Made by a program: the position numbers and the translations under genes. From positions 826,456,397 to 826,520,396 of the forward strand of contig NC_081411.1 in NCBI RefSeq assembly GCF_030272615.1: 64,000 nt of DNA. The letters are read 5' to 3'. Under the pieces are notes generated by a model that was not told where the DNA came from, did not search any database, and was given only the letters and a program-made list of their open reading frames with translations. Positions 45,158-57,850 of the stretch are shown in pieces; positions within the stretch are counted from its first letter, which is position 1, and the number at the start of each line of letters is the position of its first letter. This DNA is from Cryptomeria japonica. Taxonomy: Eukaryota; Streptophyta; Pinopsida; Cupressales; Cupressaceae.

Positions 45158-46672
45158 TCATATGGACTGGAGTCTGCCTTGTAAAGACCAAAGTTGACTG
45201 ATATTTCTTGGTGGTTGCATCTCCAAGATGGCCTTGACTTTTGCTGGATCAGCTTCGATTCCTCTTTTGGATACAATGAATCCTAGAAGCTTCCCAGAGG
45301 TTACTCCAAAGACACATTTCTTGGGGTTTAATCTTACTTTGTATTTTTCCAACCGATCAAAGATGACTGAAAGTATGTCCAAATGTGTATTTCTGTCTAT
45401 TGATTTGGCCAAGAGGTCATCAACATAATCTTCCACGGTTACATGCATGAGATCATGAAAGATAGTAGTCATGGCTCTTTGATATGTAGCGCCTGCATTT
45501 TTTAGCCCAAAGGGCATGACATTCCAATAGAAAGTTCCCCAAGGACAAGTGAATGATGTTTTGTGTTGATCCTCGGGCGCGATCCTTATTTGATTATAAC
45601 TAGAGAATCCATCCATCAACAATAACATTTCATGACCTGCTGTGAGATAAACAATCAAGTCAATATTTGGTAATGGGAAGTCATCCTTTGGACAAGCTTT
45701 GTTGATGTCTTTGAAATCTATACATATTCTGATGTTGCGATCTGGTTTACTGACAGGCACCAAGTTGGAAATCCATTCAGGATAATCAATTGGGCATATG
45801 AATCTGACATCCAATAATTTTTCAAGTTCTGCTTTGACTAGTAATGCCACTTGTGGATGCATCTTTCTTAATTTCTGTTTCACTGGTTTTGCCCCTGGTT
45901 TAACTGTCAAATGATGCATTACCAAATCTGGATCTAATCCAGGCATATCAGTGTATGACCATGAAAAGTTGATTTGTCGTTCTTTGAAAAAACTTATGAA
46001 TTTTGACCTTTCTGACTCTATCAACGATTGAGCCAAGAATATATTGTGTGGAACCTCTTTAGTACCAATGTTTGTTTTGATAGTCTCCTCTACCAACATG
46101 GATGACTTTTCCTCATATGATGTTGGGAGAATGTCGAGCCTTCCATCTTCGGGTACCTCAGAGAGGTTTTCGCCGTCAGATACGTCCTTTCTTTTTACTT
46201 TTTTGGGGTCAGACAGCGCCATAGTGTGGTTTTCGCCATAAGACCCTTGGTTTGTTCTTATTTTCACATTCTTGCAACTGGAAGGTTCGACACCCTCACC
46301 AAAATATGCCACACTATTGAGTTCTATAGTGTATCCTGCTTTATGGTCCCCAGGGGGAAGATCATCTCGTATGCCAAGATAGTCAATAACAGCTTCATCA
46401 TTTTGGAATGTGTCAAACTGTGCAGGCCCTTCATGATCCCAGTCAATGAGTTGGTGGTGAACAAGGGGAAGGCCTTCAATGTCTTTGAAGTTAGCGGGGC
46501 TAAGAGTGAAGATGCAGTTATATTCAGGTATGTCAAGGTAATTATTGAGGTCATCGATGGCACTCTCCTCATTAGTCTCGATCACGAGCGAATCCAAATT
46601 ATCATCACTAGTAGCGCATTCTAGGATAGGTGTTCTCATCCTATGTGATTTCAACCTAGGACCTTGAGACAA
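45158..46672 (-). pseudogene. E4 reverse transcriptase with N-terminal extension
   Basis: A 504-codon open stretch. Residues 1-210 are a variable acidic region. The RT follows: FSWSYTDMPGLDPDLVMHHL, PEWISNLVPVSKPDRNIRIC, KACPKDDFPLPNIDLIV, LLLMDGFSSYNQI, NVMPFGLKNAGATYQRAM, YVDDLLAKS (catalytic) and NPKKCVFGV.SGKLLGF. All catalytic aspartates are present. The stretch is uninterrupted, the best-preserved coding segment of E4. The VDDLLAKS and GLDPDLVMHHL wording indicates the Tat lineage. Confidence 0.9.
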
Positions 46673-46729
46673 GGACTGTGTGGAATCCTCATGGGTTATT
46701 TCTTGACCAACTTTGAACTTCTTATAAAA

Positions 46730-47281
46730 TTACTCTTCTTCTGTGGGTTCATCTGGCTCTTTGAATGTCTCGGTGAGCTTGTAGTCACTTGAGGATTTAT
46801 TTGAACCCCATTCCCATTCATTGGAGTCTGTGGAATAGCGATCCTCTTGTTGAATTTTGGTAGCTTTGATTTGTAAGGCTTCTTCTGTCTTGTGAGTGTG
46901 GACCTTGGAAGTCAGGAAACCAAGTCCTTTCGAGTGTTCCTTTTTGAATGTCAATTTGGGTTGTAAAGGTTCAATGATGCCTTCCTTTCGTAACCCAAGA
47001 GAGCTTTTTCCATCATACTCGAATTTTTGTAGAATCTTGAAGCCTTTTCCATATTTCTCACATGGTAGACTGATGTGATCTTGTGTGTCATCTTCAATGT
47101 CTTTGTAAAGCATTTTGTATAAGTCTTCCTCTTCCAGATCGCCCCATATTTGAAAGGTAGTAGGGTCCCATTTGAGTACCATGATGGATACTTGCTTTTT
47201 AGGATGTGGTCTTCTATATTCTTTTGGTGAACTCATGACTTGTCGTAAGTATATGGTTTGATTTAAAGTGTATTCCCCCAT
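46730..47281 (-). pseudogene. E4 protease-RT linker
   Basis: A 183-codon open stretch between protease and RT with no named domain. It contains YGKGFKILQKFEYDGKSSLG and GLRKEGIIEPL, a glycine-patch-like text common in this part of Tat/Athila polyproteins. It belongs to the pol frame, joined to the RT part by a stop region at 46673-46730. Confidence 0.6.
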
Positions 47282-47407
47282 GCCCTTGTCCTGAAATTTG
47301 CCTTTAAGCTCACCTTGTTTTGATGTCGAAGGTTTTAATGACTTAGGATCAATGTATGCCGAAGAAGGAACAGCTTCGCGATTACTGGGAATGATGGTCT
47401 CAGTTTT

Positions 47408-48250
47408 TTATCTCAGGTTATTGCAGTATATGAACGAATTAGGATCACCGTTAACTGTTACTTCTACTCCATTGTGAGGAAACTTAATGCATTGGTGATA
47501 TGTAGATGGGACCACCCTCATTTCATGAATCCAAGGATGTCCTAGCAATATGTTATAAGTGAGATCTAGATCTAGGACTTGACAAACCACATCCTTCGTA
47601 ACTGGCCCAACTCTGAGAGGTAAGGTGACTGTTCCCTTGGACGAACACTCTTCATCATCATATGCCTTGATGGTGATTTGATTTGTAGAATTCACAGCTT
47701 TATCAGAATATCTGAATTGTTTAATTGTGCTCAATGTACAAATGTTTAGACCAGCTCCTCCATCTATCAGGACTCATTTTATTTGATGTTTGTGTATGAA
47801 GGCTTCAATGTGTAGTGGTGCATTATGTGGCTGACTTACAGAGGTGTCGTCAGCTTCTGTGAATATAAGGGAACGTGGAATGGAAAGGTATCCCACCATG
47901 GCTTGAAACTTGTCTATGTTCAGATCAGTAGGAACGGTAGTGTCTCTCAAGATTTTGTCAAGAATAGCTTTATGAGCGGGGGATATGCGTAATAGCTCAA
48001 GGATGGAGATGAGCGCGGGTGTCTTCCCTAACTGTTCTACAAGGTCATACTCAGGTTTGGTGGATGAAGAAGTGGTGTTTTTAGTTGAAGCACCTTGCAA
48101 AGTGATTTTACCTCGACGAGTTGTGACATGACATTCAGAGGTAGGTTCGGAAGAAGAGCCAACACCTTTTAGGACAAGCTTGGGTCTCTGAGTAGAATTC
48201 TCAGGGCTTTTGTCCTTGATGATAATGGTAGAGATGTAATTGTCCATCAA
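47408..48250 (-). pseudogene. E4 protease
   Basis: The upstream part (LVEQLGKTPALISILELLRI) leads into LHIEAFIHKHQIK. After one frame change near 47774 the active site reads VLIDGGAGLNICT. The domain ends YNILLGHPWIHEM and CIKFPHNGVEVTVNGD. The D-G-G active-site variant is usual in Tat-type elements. The KFPHNG tail is shared with E2/E3. Confidence 0.8.
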
Positions 48251-48334
48251 GATGTGATTGATAGTTGAATCATAGTTGTAGGATGCTCTGGTATAGTTGG
48301 TTTGGTCATCTGTGGCTTTAGCTTTTCCCTTGTC

Positions 48335-50334
48335 CTATTTTGGGAATGGTTCCTTAAACATCTCATGTTCTTGATTGGAGGAATGTCCCTCAATCTCAAT
48401 GTCACCTCTATCAATGAGATCTTGTATGATGTTTTTTAGTTGATGACAATTTCCTATCTTATGACCCTTGCTCTTATGAAATTCACATTCATCATCATTC
48501 CACAACTTTTGGTTTAACCTTTGGTTCATATGAAGGAAAATCTGGAATAGTGATTACCTTGTTTGCCACTAGCTTTTTGAAAACTGACTCAAGTGGTTCT
48601 CCCAATGGGATGTACTTCCTTCGTGATCTAGAAGTTGTTTGAGTATTCACTTGGTTGTTTGTAGAGCTTGATCCTGAAAAAAATAAATTTGGGTCGCACT
48701 GTGTTGGCATCAACAACACCATCATTGACTGTGTTCTTGTTTTTATTCCAAAATCTTGGCTTGTCTTTTCCCTTAAAGTCATCTTTGTTTTCCTTGAATA
48801 TCTTAATGACTCCTTGTTCAATTAGGACCTTCTCTATTGCTAAGCCTTTTTCAATGACGTCCTTGAAGGTAGACAAACAAGCTTTCCTTAGGTCATAACC
48901 AATGTCTTTGTTAATGTTTTGAGTGAACATCTCTACCATTTGTTTTTGTGGAATTTCACAGGAGCATTTGCTGGCTAGATTTCTCCATCTTTGTAAAAAT
49001 GATGCAAAAGATTCTCCATCCCTTTGCTTAGTGTTGCACAAACTAGTGGCTGATATGTCTGTCTCTATGTTGTAGGAGAAATGTTGAATAAATGCCTTTG
49101 CTAGATCACCCCATGACTTGATACCAGGTGGGAGTTGGGAGAACCATTCCATAGCTTTATCACCTAGGCTTTGTGGGAATAATCTCATCAAATATGTCTC
49201 TTCTGCTGCTACGTCAATGCAAGCTGTGAAAAACTATCTTATGTGTGCCTTAGGATCCCCTTTTCCTCTATATTTATCAAATTTAGGTGTTACAAAGTGT
49301 GTAGGAAATCGAGGCATTGGAATGCTTTTGTCAAATGGATAAGGACATATGTCTCTCATTGTGTATGTTGGCTTTGGTGTATTTATGTCCTCCATTTTCT
49401 TTTGTAAATCTTTGATTTGCTGTTCCAAATTGCTCTTAGGTGGAGACCGAATTGTTGGACCATACCCCATGTTTGAAGCACCAAGTGGAGAAGCATGTTG
49501 CATATATGGATGATATTGATCATACACATGTTCATATGGAGGAGGTCTATATTGATGCTATGTATATGGACCACTTGGTATAGAGTCGTGTTGAGGAACG
49601 ACATATCTACTTTGTCCATGTATACCATACTCTATAGGAATGTCATGTGTTTGTTCTAGTTTGCTACCCCCAAATTTGATGTGGGGTTTCCTTGTGTCCA
49701 AAATTTGAGCATGCCTTTGAATATCCAATTGCTTTGGGGGTTGATCCTTAGCCTGGGTATGTGATTGAGCATATCTTTCTACATAAGACTTCCATAATGG
49801 TTTGCAAAGGTGAGTATTATATGCTTGACCATGTGTATGTGGGACCTCTAGTTTTTGAAGCAAAGATGATGGTGATTTAGGTACCATATATGGTCTTCTA
49901 TTTACTCCACTATTAGGCCTCCTTTGATCCATGTTGGAGTGAGTTTGTTTCAAAGGTCAATTTTCCATTATTTGAGACATGTCAAAATCATGAGGTATCT
50001 TGGCTCCACTTTGTGCCATCATTTGTAAGAAGTATTGTCTATCCCTCCTCATTATTTCCTCAACCAATTAATTGAAATGGGGATTCATAATGGATTCTTC
50101 CACATCTGCTGAATGTATGGAAAAGTTGTCCATATTGTCATTGTGTGTATCATTGTTGTTTGTAGTGTCCATGTTCTCAACATTTGGAATGTTTCTATAG
50201 GCATCCATGTCAGGTAATGTGTTATGATCAGTATTGAAAAAGACATCATTGTCATACTCATAGACACTCATGTTTGCGGACTCTTGAGCCTCTTTAGTTT
50301 CTCTCCTAGATTTTTGAAGACGGGTTTCAACCAT
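48335..50334 (-). pseudogene. E4 gag
   Basis: Starts MVETRLQKSRRETKE at 50334. A long Q/P/Y-rich N-terminal part is followed by a capsid domain (DKYRGKGDPKAHIR, LFPQSLGDKAMEWFSQLP, WGDLAKAFIQHFSYN, RDGESFASFLQRWRNLASKC) and a CX2HX4HX4C knuckle (CEFHKSKGHKIGNC, about 48450-48490). Stops near 50068, 49954, 49558 and 49231 and a frame change near 48630 break it. Confidence 0.85.
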
Positions 50335-52491
50335 GAACTAGGTATTGACCAAGATGTGTGAGACTAGGTGAAAATGGGAAAAGTATGGAAGACCAAGAGT
50401 TGGATGAAATGTAAATGAATCTGAAGTGTACTTGCAATGTCCAAAGTGTAAGACCAAGTATGTATGTAGTAGAGTAGGTGTGACTTCCAAAGAGAGGATA
50501 GTTTCTCTTGATGAGGTAAGTTAACCTTGACTCTAAGTAAGACCAAATGAGACCCAAAGGTGATAGACCTTGATGAGGGACCACTTAGAAAAGTGTTGTT
50601 GTATGTAGTATGTTGACAAAGTATGATGAGGACAAGCAAGTGACCTTTTAACTCAAGTTTAGACAATTGTGAATGTAATGTGAGATGTAAAGCAATGATG
50701 GACTATGTGAGACCCAAGGACATCTTGAATGCTAAATGAAACCCTGGAGAAATGACCTAGGAAGCTCAAGAATTCCAAAACTGACTGTGTTTGTTTGCTG
50801 GACTGTAAAAGTTTTTCAATTCTGAACACAGACGCACCTGTATACTTCACAGACATGATTTCCTGACACGGATGCATTTGTAAGATCTTTTTGTAAAGTG
50901 CACTATTAATTCTAGAAACACAGACGCGTTTCTGCAAAATTTGTGCAATCTTTTCCAATCTGTGAAGTCATTTTGTTGTGACCAAATCTGACTGTTTGAC
51001 TATTTTTCGTGACAAAAGGACATAGTGTTGATGAAGATCCAATGTTTACAAGTGTCTAGACTCAAAATGACTCCAAGAAAAGTGTGTTGTTTGATGTAAA
51101 AATGTTTTGCATACACTTGAAGACACAAAAGACACAATGTTTTGCTGTTTGGTCTTGAATGTTTTGAATGTTTAAAATAAGTCAAGCACAATTCTTATGG
51201 TTGGCCAAGACAATAGTTGTTGATCCCACATGGGGTTTTACCCCCGAGGCTATGCTATTTAGAGCGGATACTTAGATGCTTGACCTCACTGGCTCCACCC
51301 TTGGCACTCACTTCTCGGGTCAGCCAAGCATCAGTCCCTACGAAAACTCCTTGTGGAAAAGTTTGTATCTCTACTAAGAACCATATGTGTGTGGGCAGCT
51401 ACCAGAGGTCCGACCTCCTGCCCCAACAACTAGAAGGATTTGGGCATCTAAAACAAAAAGGTGCTAGTAAGGGCATCCGTTAGTGTGGCCATACATGCAA
51501 CACTTTCAGCTCTGTAAATACAGAAGGCTCCCAGCCGGTAGGGGTTACGCCCTACAACTGATCAAATAAATTTGATCAAACGGGTTTATGGGGAGACATA
51601 GTGTCGGTATGAACTAATCAGCACACGTTATTCATAGTTTTCACCATGAATACAGTTATTTATAGTGGTTCGAAAGAGGTAGGTTTTCCTCACTACTACT
51701 TGGGTTGTTCTCTTCTCACTAGTAGTCCTAATGACCACATGGGAAGATAGGCCCTCTAAAGATTAAACAAAAGAGCCTATTGCTCAAGACACAAAAGACA
51801 ATGATTCAATTTCAGTGCACCAATGGAAGTGTTTGCTAGTCTATGAAAACAAGGCACACAATAAAAATCCAAAAACCCTTGCCAAGGACCTGCAATAAAG
51901 AGTTGTTAGTAGTTTGGATTGTTTCAAATAATCACCCCTTCCTGCAAGCACACAAGTTAGGTAAATTTTAAATCCAAAAGACTTTATGACAATAGGGGCC
52001 TTCAACCAAACGATTTTTCTTTCAAGACAAGCTGCACCAATTTCGTTAGCTAGATCTGAAAATGTTAGTGCAAAATAAACCAGATCTGAAACCTTAAATG
52101 CAAAACCCAAAATTGAATCAATAAACCCAAAATTTGAAACCGATGCACACAGACGTGATTACCCTAAACACAAAAGTGACTTCGTGATGTAGACGTAGTT
52201 TTGTGCGACACAGACGCGGCTCCAGAACGCAGACATGATTTCTAGACACAGACGCGTCTAAAAACATTACAGACGCGACTTTAGAACACAAACACAGTTT
52301 CCAGAACCTGCAAATTAAAATACTATTGATAACATAGATGCGGTTCCAGATGTCGTAGACACATCAGAAAGTCAAAAATGCAATCTGAAAGTACGCAAAC
52401 ATGGAAATATCAAAATGCTGCCAAAAATGTCAGATCTGCAACTTCAAAATACAAAATCTGCAACAAAATGTTAAATGCAAAAAGGGACAAG
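50335..52491 (-). other. E4 leader (5' untranslated region)
   Basis: About 2.2 kb between the primer site and gag. It contains copies of the CAGACGCG minisatellite core (50822-50935) and a less AT-rich island at 51205-51600 with C-rich text. No coding domain was found. Confidence 0.6.
52146..52370 (-). repeat. GCGCGTCTGTG minisatellite in the gag leader
   Basis: Seven or more copies of CACAGACGCG-type cores (reverse complement CGCGTCTGTG) are spaced 15-30 bp apart. On the minus (gag) strand they read the same way as the plus-strand array at 38352-38600 does for the PMD frame. Confidence 0.75.
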
Positions 52492-52510
52492 AGTCCCACC
52501 GGGCATGCCA
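52492..52510 (-). other. E4 primer binding site (putative)
   Basis: The minus strand reads TGGCATGCCCGGTGGGACT three bases inside the 5' LTR end. The TGG is placed as expected. The tRNA is not assigned. Confidence 0.65.
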
Positions 52511-52513
52511 AAA

Positions 52514-53297
52514 TGTATATGGTGAAAATGGATAACAATAATAACGATATTGAAAGGCTAAATGAATTCAACCACAAAACCCTAGCCTAACAACAACAAA
52601 GATCCACCATAACATATGAAGATTACCTAAGACAATGCAAATCAAATGAAATCACAAAGATTATACCATCACATGTCCAATAAGGTTTGGATCTCCATTC
52701 TTCCTATCTCCATTGATCTTGCTTGATATATTTGCTCTCATATTTTATGTGCACAAGAGCTCAACAAAGAACGGAATGTGGTTGCAAGTAGGATCGAATA
52801 TGCCAAGTAGTTAATTGATTAAGTAATTAGAATGATTGATTAGCTAGGGTTGATAATGAAGGAAGTATCTCCTTATATAGAATACACAATATTAAATGGA
52901 GGGATAAGATTGAGAGGTGTAAAAGGAGGTCGGCTATGATTAGAGGGTAGGTAGAGGAAATAATAAAATAATGAAAGGGGTAGGTAGTGTATGAATTAAG
53001 AGATGAATGACATGTGTCATGGGTAGAAAAGGTTAATGAATTAATTAAATAAATAAAGATTTATTTAATTAATAGTAGAAGTGGGATCAATTAAATAAAT
53101 AAGATATTTATTTAATTTAGAAAAAGGATAATTTAAATAAATAAATGTATTTATTTAAATGAGAAATAAGGCTAGAAGAGGATAAATGAATTAATTAAAT
53201 AAATAAAGATTTATTTAATTAATAGAAGAATTAAGCTTAGATAATTAAATAAATAAAATATTTATTTAATTAGACTGGATAATTTTGGGTGTCTACA
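52514..53297 (-). repeat. E4 5' LTR
   Basis: On the plus strand TGTATATGGTGAAAATGG to GGGTGTCTACA, followed by ATATA. It matches the 3' LTR closely. It is 25 bp longer, mostly because of one extra AT palindrome unit near 53242-53273. Confidence 0.95.
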
Positions 53298-53302
53298 ATA
53301 TA

Positions 53303-54750
53303 AATCCTAATATGAAATTTAGTAAATCAGAATTACAAACTATTTTATTCAATTTTAAGCAATAATGGCAATAAGAATTACCTCCTCAAGTCTTTAACAA
53401 TGAAGATATGAGTTGAAATTGTGCCTAACTTTATCTTATCCTTTAAATTATTTTGCAAGATAAGCACAATGATCTCTCAAAAAAATGAAAAATTCAAAAT
53501 GTCTCAAAAATAAGTAGAACCCCCTCCTCATTTTCTAATGGGAGATAAATATGCATCTAATATTTGAATCTCTTAATAACTAAGTGACACTATCTCTCTC
53601 ATTCATCCCTCAAGCACATCTTCCCATAAGTGCTCACACATTAGTGAGACTTTTGGGGAGGTGGGAGAGTGCTCTTGTATGCTTATCCTCATAAAATCTA
53701 TGAAAGTTTGCACACACATGTGATCCCTTTTTTTCTTTACAAAAGTATATTAATGCACCTGGGGATGTAGGGTTGGAGAGTAAAAAGTCACTCTTCCAAA
53801 TCATTAATTTTTTATAAGGGTCACATCTTTACCCAAAAGACACTTTATATATAGGTATACAACCTAGGGTATAAAAAAAACACACTTGGAATAAACCTTT
53901 TCAAGCCTCTTTTTAAATTCCTCAAAGAGTGCATCCAAAAATTTAATATTAAATTATCAAAGAAAACTCAAAAACCCAATTCATGACCTCATTAGCCTAA
54001 AAAAAACTTAACCATAATTCATAAAAAACATCATCAACAAAATACAATACAAATGAGATTATAGTCCTTCAATATGGCATATAGTCTTGATTTAATAATT
54101 AATTATGTATTGTGTTTGTAGAAAATCTTCTATTTCCATGGCCCATAGAATTTTAAACCCACACACTTGAAATCACACGTCAATATGCCCAAAAATAATA
54201 TAATTCGAAGTACTTTAATTAAAAATTTATATGCACCTACTTATTACCAGCCACTTCCCAAAATCCATTAAATGCAACATCACAATTATGTAGATTTATC
54301 TCTTTTCGAGATAAACTAATCCACAAGATTTATCTCTTTTACAAACAACGCCACTTAATCCAATTAAATTTTTAATCCTCGTAGATTATTAGTTCATTTT
54401 TTTTTTTTATTAAACAAAATATTCAAGGCTCATACAACTTGAATTTTGCATAATATATTCACTCATTTCTTCACAAGTAAAACTTACATTTTATTGCATA
54501 ATTTACTTGAGATTATTAACCAAATCATTTCTCATATCATTAAAACTATCCTAGGCATATAGGATTCTAATATTTAATATCACGTGAATGGGTTATCATA
54601 ATACAATTGGTCCATTCCACACATGCAACCTAATTGCATTTACCAATTTTAATATTCTTAGTTAAGTAACCATTATTGCTAATTCAACCATACACCATAT
54701 CAATATTTGAATCTTATGTTTGGTTGATAAACTAGATTAAGGAACAGAGT
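53303..54750. other. AT-rich spacer, nothing recognised
   Basis: Non-coding, AT-rich. No reading frame with recognisable similarity. Confidence 0.6.
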
Positions 54751-55300
54751 CCACTACTGTGAATTGTTGAACACACAAGAGTACTGAGAGGTGTGCGAAT
54801 CAATACTTAATGAATTTTCATTTAATTTAGATTAGAAAATAATTTTATCAAATGTAACTATCAAACTGCAAGAATGAAAACACAAAATCACTTAGCCATA
54901 ACCCTATATTTACATGGAAAACCCAATAAGGGTAAAACCACAATGAGAAAGCCACTTGGATCTACTATTCAAATTGAGCCTCACAATAATATAGTAGTAT
55001 TATTGTAACTTTGTTTTAGGGCTACAACCCAAGTAAGCTACAACTCCCTAAAGTACAATGTTAGAATAAAAGGAATGACTATAATTTATGGCTTTAATCC
55101 ATTGATTAGTCAACAATATTTATGTTCTACATCATTAACTGCTTTTGGCTCACTACCTTCAATATTTACACATTCTCAATACACACTTTCTACAACATCC
55201 AACAAGTTTGATTTCTATATATACATGTCCACTCATAATCTTCAAAACCTCAATCTGGTTGACTCTAATTTCATTAATTGGCCACAAGTAAATTCAAGAC
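54751..55300. repeat. Possible LTR-retrotransposon remnant
   Basis: Contains text I associate with plant retrotransposon LTR/leader regions: GAGTACTGAGAGGTG...CGAATCAATACTT (54779-54810) and ACATGGAAAACCCAATAAGG (54912-54931). No ends or coding domain are visible. The open frame at 55075-55314 is not supported as a gene. Confidence 0.35.
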
Positions 55301-56651
55301 ATCAACTAGGTTAGTAGTAGAAGAAATATGTAAATCATTTCACAAGTCAGTCATAAAAATCATAAGTCATGAAAGATAACATGATGTGGTTGAAATCAAG
55401 ATTCAATTGAGCCCAAAAAAATCTTAATGCAAAATCTCCAAGTAGCGTGGACACAAATAAACATGGCATAGGAATAAAAGCAATGACCAATTGGCCCATC
55501 ACCCATTAGTCACTTAGAGATACAATACAAAACTATTTGCAATATTGGAAGGAGATGAATATCGGTATGTAGATCGAGATACATAACTTTTTACCCTTTC
55601 TAGATAACTCTTCTTACATCCTTTTTAATATTTGATTGATATACAAAGGTGCAAGTACATGATCATTTGTGTAGGTGAAAATAAAGTATACCAACCAAAC
55701 TGTGTCACTTAAGCACTATGACAATTGAACTTGTGGGACATCACACCATTTTATACTTGTATCTAACATATCTTAGACATCCATAAACATATCCTCAAAG
55801 AAACGTGGCTATGTTGATTAGTATGGTGGAATATGGAGCATTCCAAGTCTTTTTAGAGACCCTTTGCTTTGCCTTGTCATAGTTTGACACACAATCATCT
55901 CTAACTTTTTTTGTGGAAGAAGGAATGAACTACAAATTTAAATATCAAGTTTCTATAGCTCAACAAACTTAAATTTTGTAGTACAAGATGATATCTTGTT
56001 ATGTGGAGGAGTGCAGATTTAATAATTATGTCTTTACCTTAGTAGATAGTCTATAAATGCCTTTAGCAATTTTCTTGTGCATACCACTATTTGCGGTGTG
56101 CCAAACTAATAGGATATTACTACAATTCATCTCAGACACCTGCATCTTACTTACATCAAAATTAATTATCTTTGATATAGATCTTATCCAAATAACCGAC
56201 TCATCAAGGATACAAAGTATGGATATGAAATTCAAAAGGTAAGGTACAACTGTGTACAATAAATACTTACTCTTTGTCTTCTAGATCACTGCAATGCTAG
56301 AAATATTTGTTTACCACATCTTTATAAGGTTGAAATATACCATAAATATAAAATATAGAAACCATATCTATACCTAACTCCCTTAGTCATACAAGTGTAT
56401 CTTTGGTTAGAATATGAGAGAAACATGGGTTGACATCAATAACAACATATTGCTCTTTATCTACATTGATCTCCCCCTTTCATTAAGGGCAACACTTATT
56501 TATAGGATGTATTATCTTCCTGTTTGACATCAAGGGAAAAGAGAAAGGGGGTATTCATTTGAATCAAAAATAAAAATATGCTTCCCCTAACAATATCAAT
56601 CCTCTACTTACTCCCTGTAAGAGGTAGCACAAATCACCTCAAAACTAATAT
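55301..56651. other. AT-rich spacer, no gene supported
   Basis: Short frames on both strands only (for example 56026-56259). No domain or repeat end was recognised. Confidence 0.55.
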
Positions 56652-57522
56652 TGTAAAGTGGAAAATTGAACCCTAGTGTTTCCCCACCTAGGAGAGAGAA
56701 AGGAAATCACTAGGATGATATTCACTTGGGAGATACTTTACATTCAAAAGAGGGGTTGAATTCACTAGATCCAAACCCTAGAGTGAATAAGGATCTGAAT
56801 ACTAAGTGAATTGCAAGGGTGTAATGCAATTTACCCTCTTTTGTAAGTTGAAGAGTTGACTTGTTGACTATGCATAAAATGAAGACAAAATGGGTGAAAT
56901 AAGGAGCTACTGATTTGGGATCGCGTTGTAACTTTGGATCTGAGGTATTTAGATAGATACGGATTTGCTTTGCAAATTTGGAGAAACGTCATCGGGACCG
57001 GGTTGAAGTTGCACCTAGTCCTTCAAAAAATCAGCAAGTCGAAAAGGGCTTTTCTGTCTCTGAAAATGAAGCCTAAATCTGCAATTATAGCCACACATCT
57101 GCAACCTACATAGAAAAGAAGGGAAGAAGGGTTGTGGATAGGGGTTTGCCTTAGTCAAACCCCTGTTGGGGAATCAACCTTGAAAGAAAGTAATTGCAAA
57201 TGCTTAAATGTAAATGTATACCTTGTAGATATATAATTTGTTGATGATAGTTGCTTTGCTTCTTGAATGTAATCATAAGTGTTGCATGAAATGGCATGTA
57301 ACATGAAAAAACCCTAACACACACATACGAATGCAAATGAATGTTGTAATATTTCCTTGGAAAATGGATGAATGGAAAAGACACATGAAGAATACTTGAT
57401 GGATGGTTGAAGACTTGAATGCTTTATGACGACAATGAAGGCCTCCTCCTAGATATCACTTATCTTCTACTTATTATTGCATATCCAAATGAGAGGACTA
57501 AATCCTTTTTATACTTTCCTAG
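56652..57522 (-). repeat. Diverged LTR of the E2/E3 family, truncated
   Basis: Begins TGTAAAGTGGAAAATTGAACCC and follows the E2/E3 LTR landmark by landmark: AAGAGGGGTTGAA, ACCCTCTTTTGTAA, a CTGCAACCTACA.AGAAAAG block and GGGGTTTGCCTT. It is clearly more diverged than L1-L5. It stops near 57522, before the GC-rich units, where a CACTA-like end begins. No internal element sequence is attached. Confidence 0.85.
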
Positions 57523-57850
57523 CACTAGTACATTTGGGCCTAATTTCTGACGAACAATTGTTGGTTATTCAACGACAACACGTTGAACTTCCAACAAATT
57601 TAACCATCGAAAACTCATCGTCGGTCTTTTCCACGATGCCATTGGCATCGAAATTCTAACAACGTTATGAACTCATCCGATGATGGCTATATTTTATCCC
57701 TTGGCCAAAAAAATAAACATATTACCGTTAGAATTCCGACGGATGCTATGTTTTCTCCTCGACGAGTATTCGACAAGGAAGTGATGTCGGATATATAGCA
57801 TCCTTGTCAAATTTATTTGGTTGTCGTCTAAATTCCGATGGTATCAGATG
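57523..57850 (+). mobile_element. CACTA-like DNA transposon end (putative)
   Basis: CACTAGTACA at 57523 interrupts the LTR remnant. The next 330 bp contain repeated short motifs of CCGACGG, TCCGATGG, TCGTCGG and TCGACGAG type, as in the subterminal repeats of plant CACTA elements. No opposite end (TGTACTAGTG) was found in the window and there is no transposase, so this is one end of a truncated or non-autonomous element. Confidence 0.45.

Larger units (their letters stand above)
37073..53297 (-). mobile_element. E4: 16.2-kb Tat-lineage Ty3/Gypsy element with antisense PMD frame
   Basis: LTRs of 759 bp (left) and 784 bp (right) are flanked by a perfect ATATA target duplication (37068-37072, 53298-53302). 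Minus-strand order is 5' LTR (52514-53297), primer site, leader of about 2.2 kb, gag, protease, RT, RNase H, archaeal-type RNase H, integrase, then about 5 kb carrying a PMD reading frame in the opposite direction, purine tract and 3' LTR. RT wording (YVDDLLAKS) and dual RNase H fit the Tat (Ogre/Retand) lineage. Many stops make it inactive. Confidence 0.95.

Noticed and set aside
51205-51600. Possible structured RNA or SINE in the less AT-rich island of the E4 leader
   Set aside because: No A/B box pair, tRNA-like head or poly-A tail that I can defend; left as leader sequence.
56026-56259. 77-codon minus-strand frame overlapping a 61-codon plus-strand frame
   Set aside because: No recognisable domain, short, in AT-rich spacer; probably chance.
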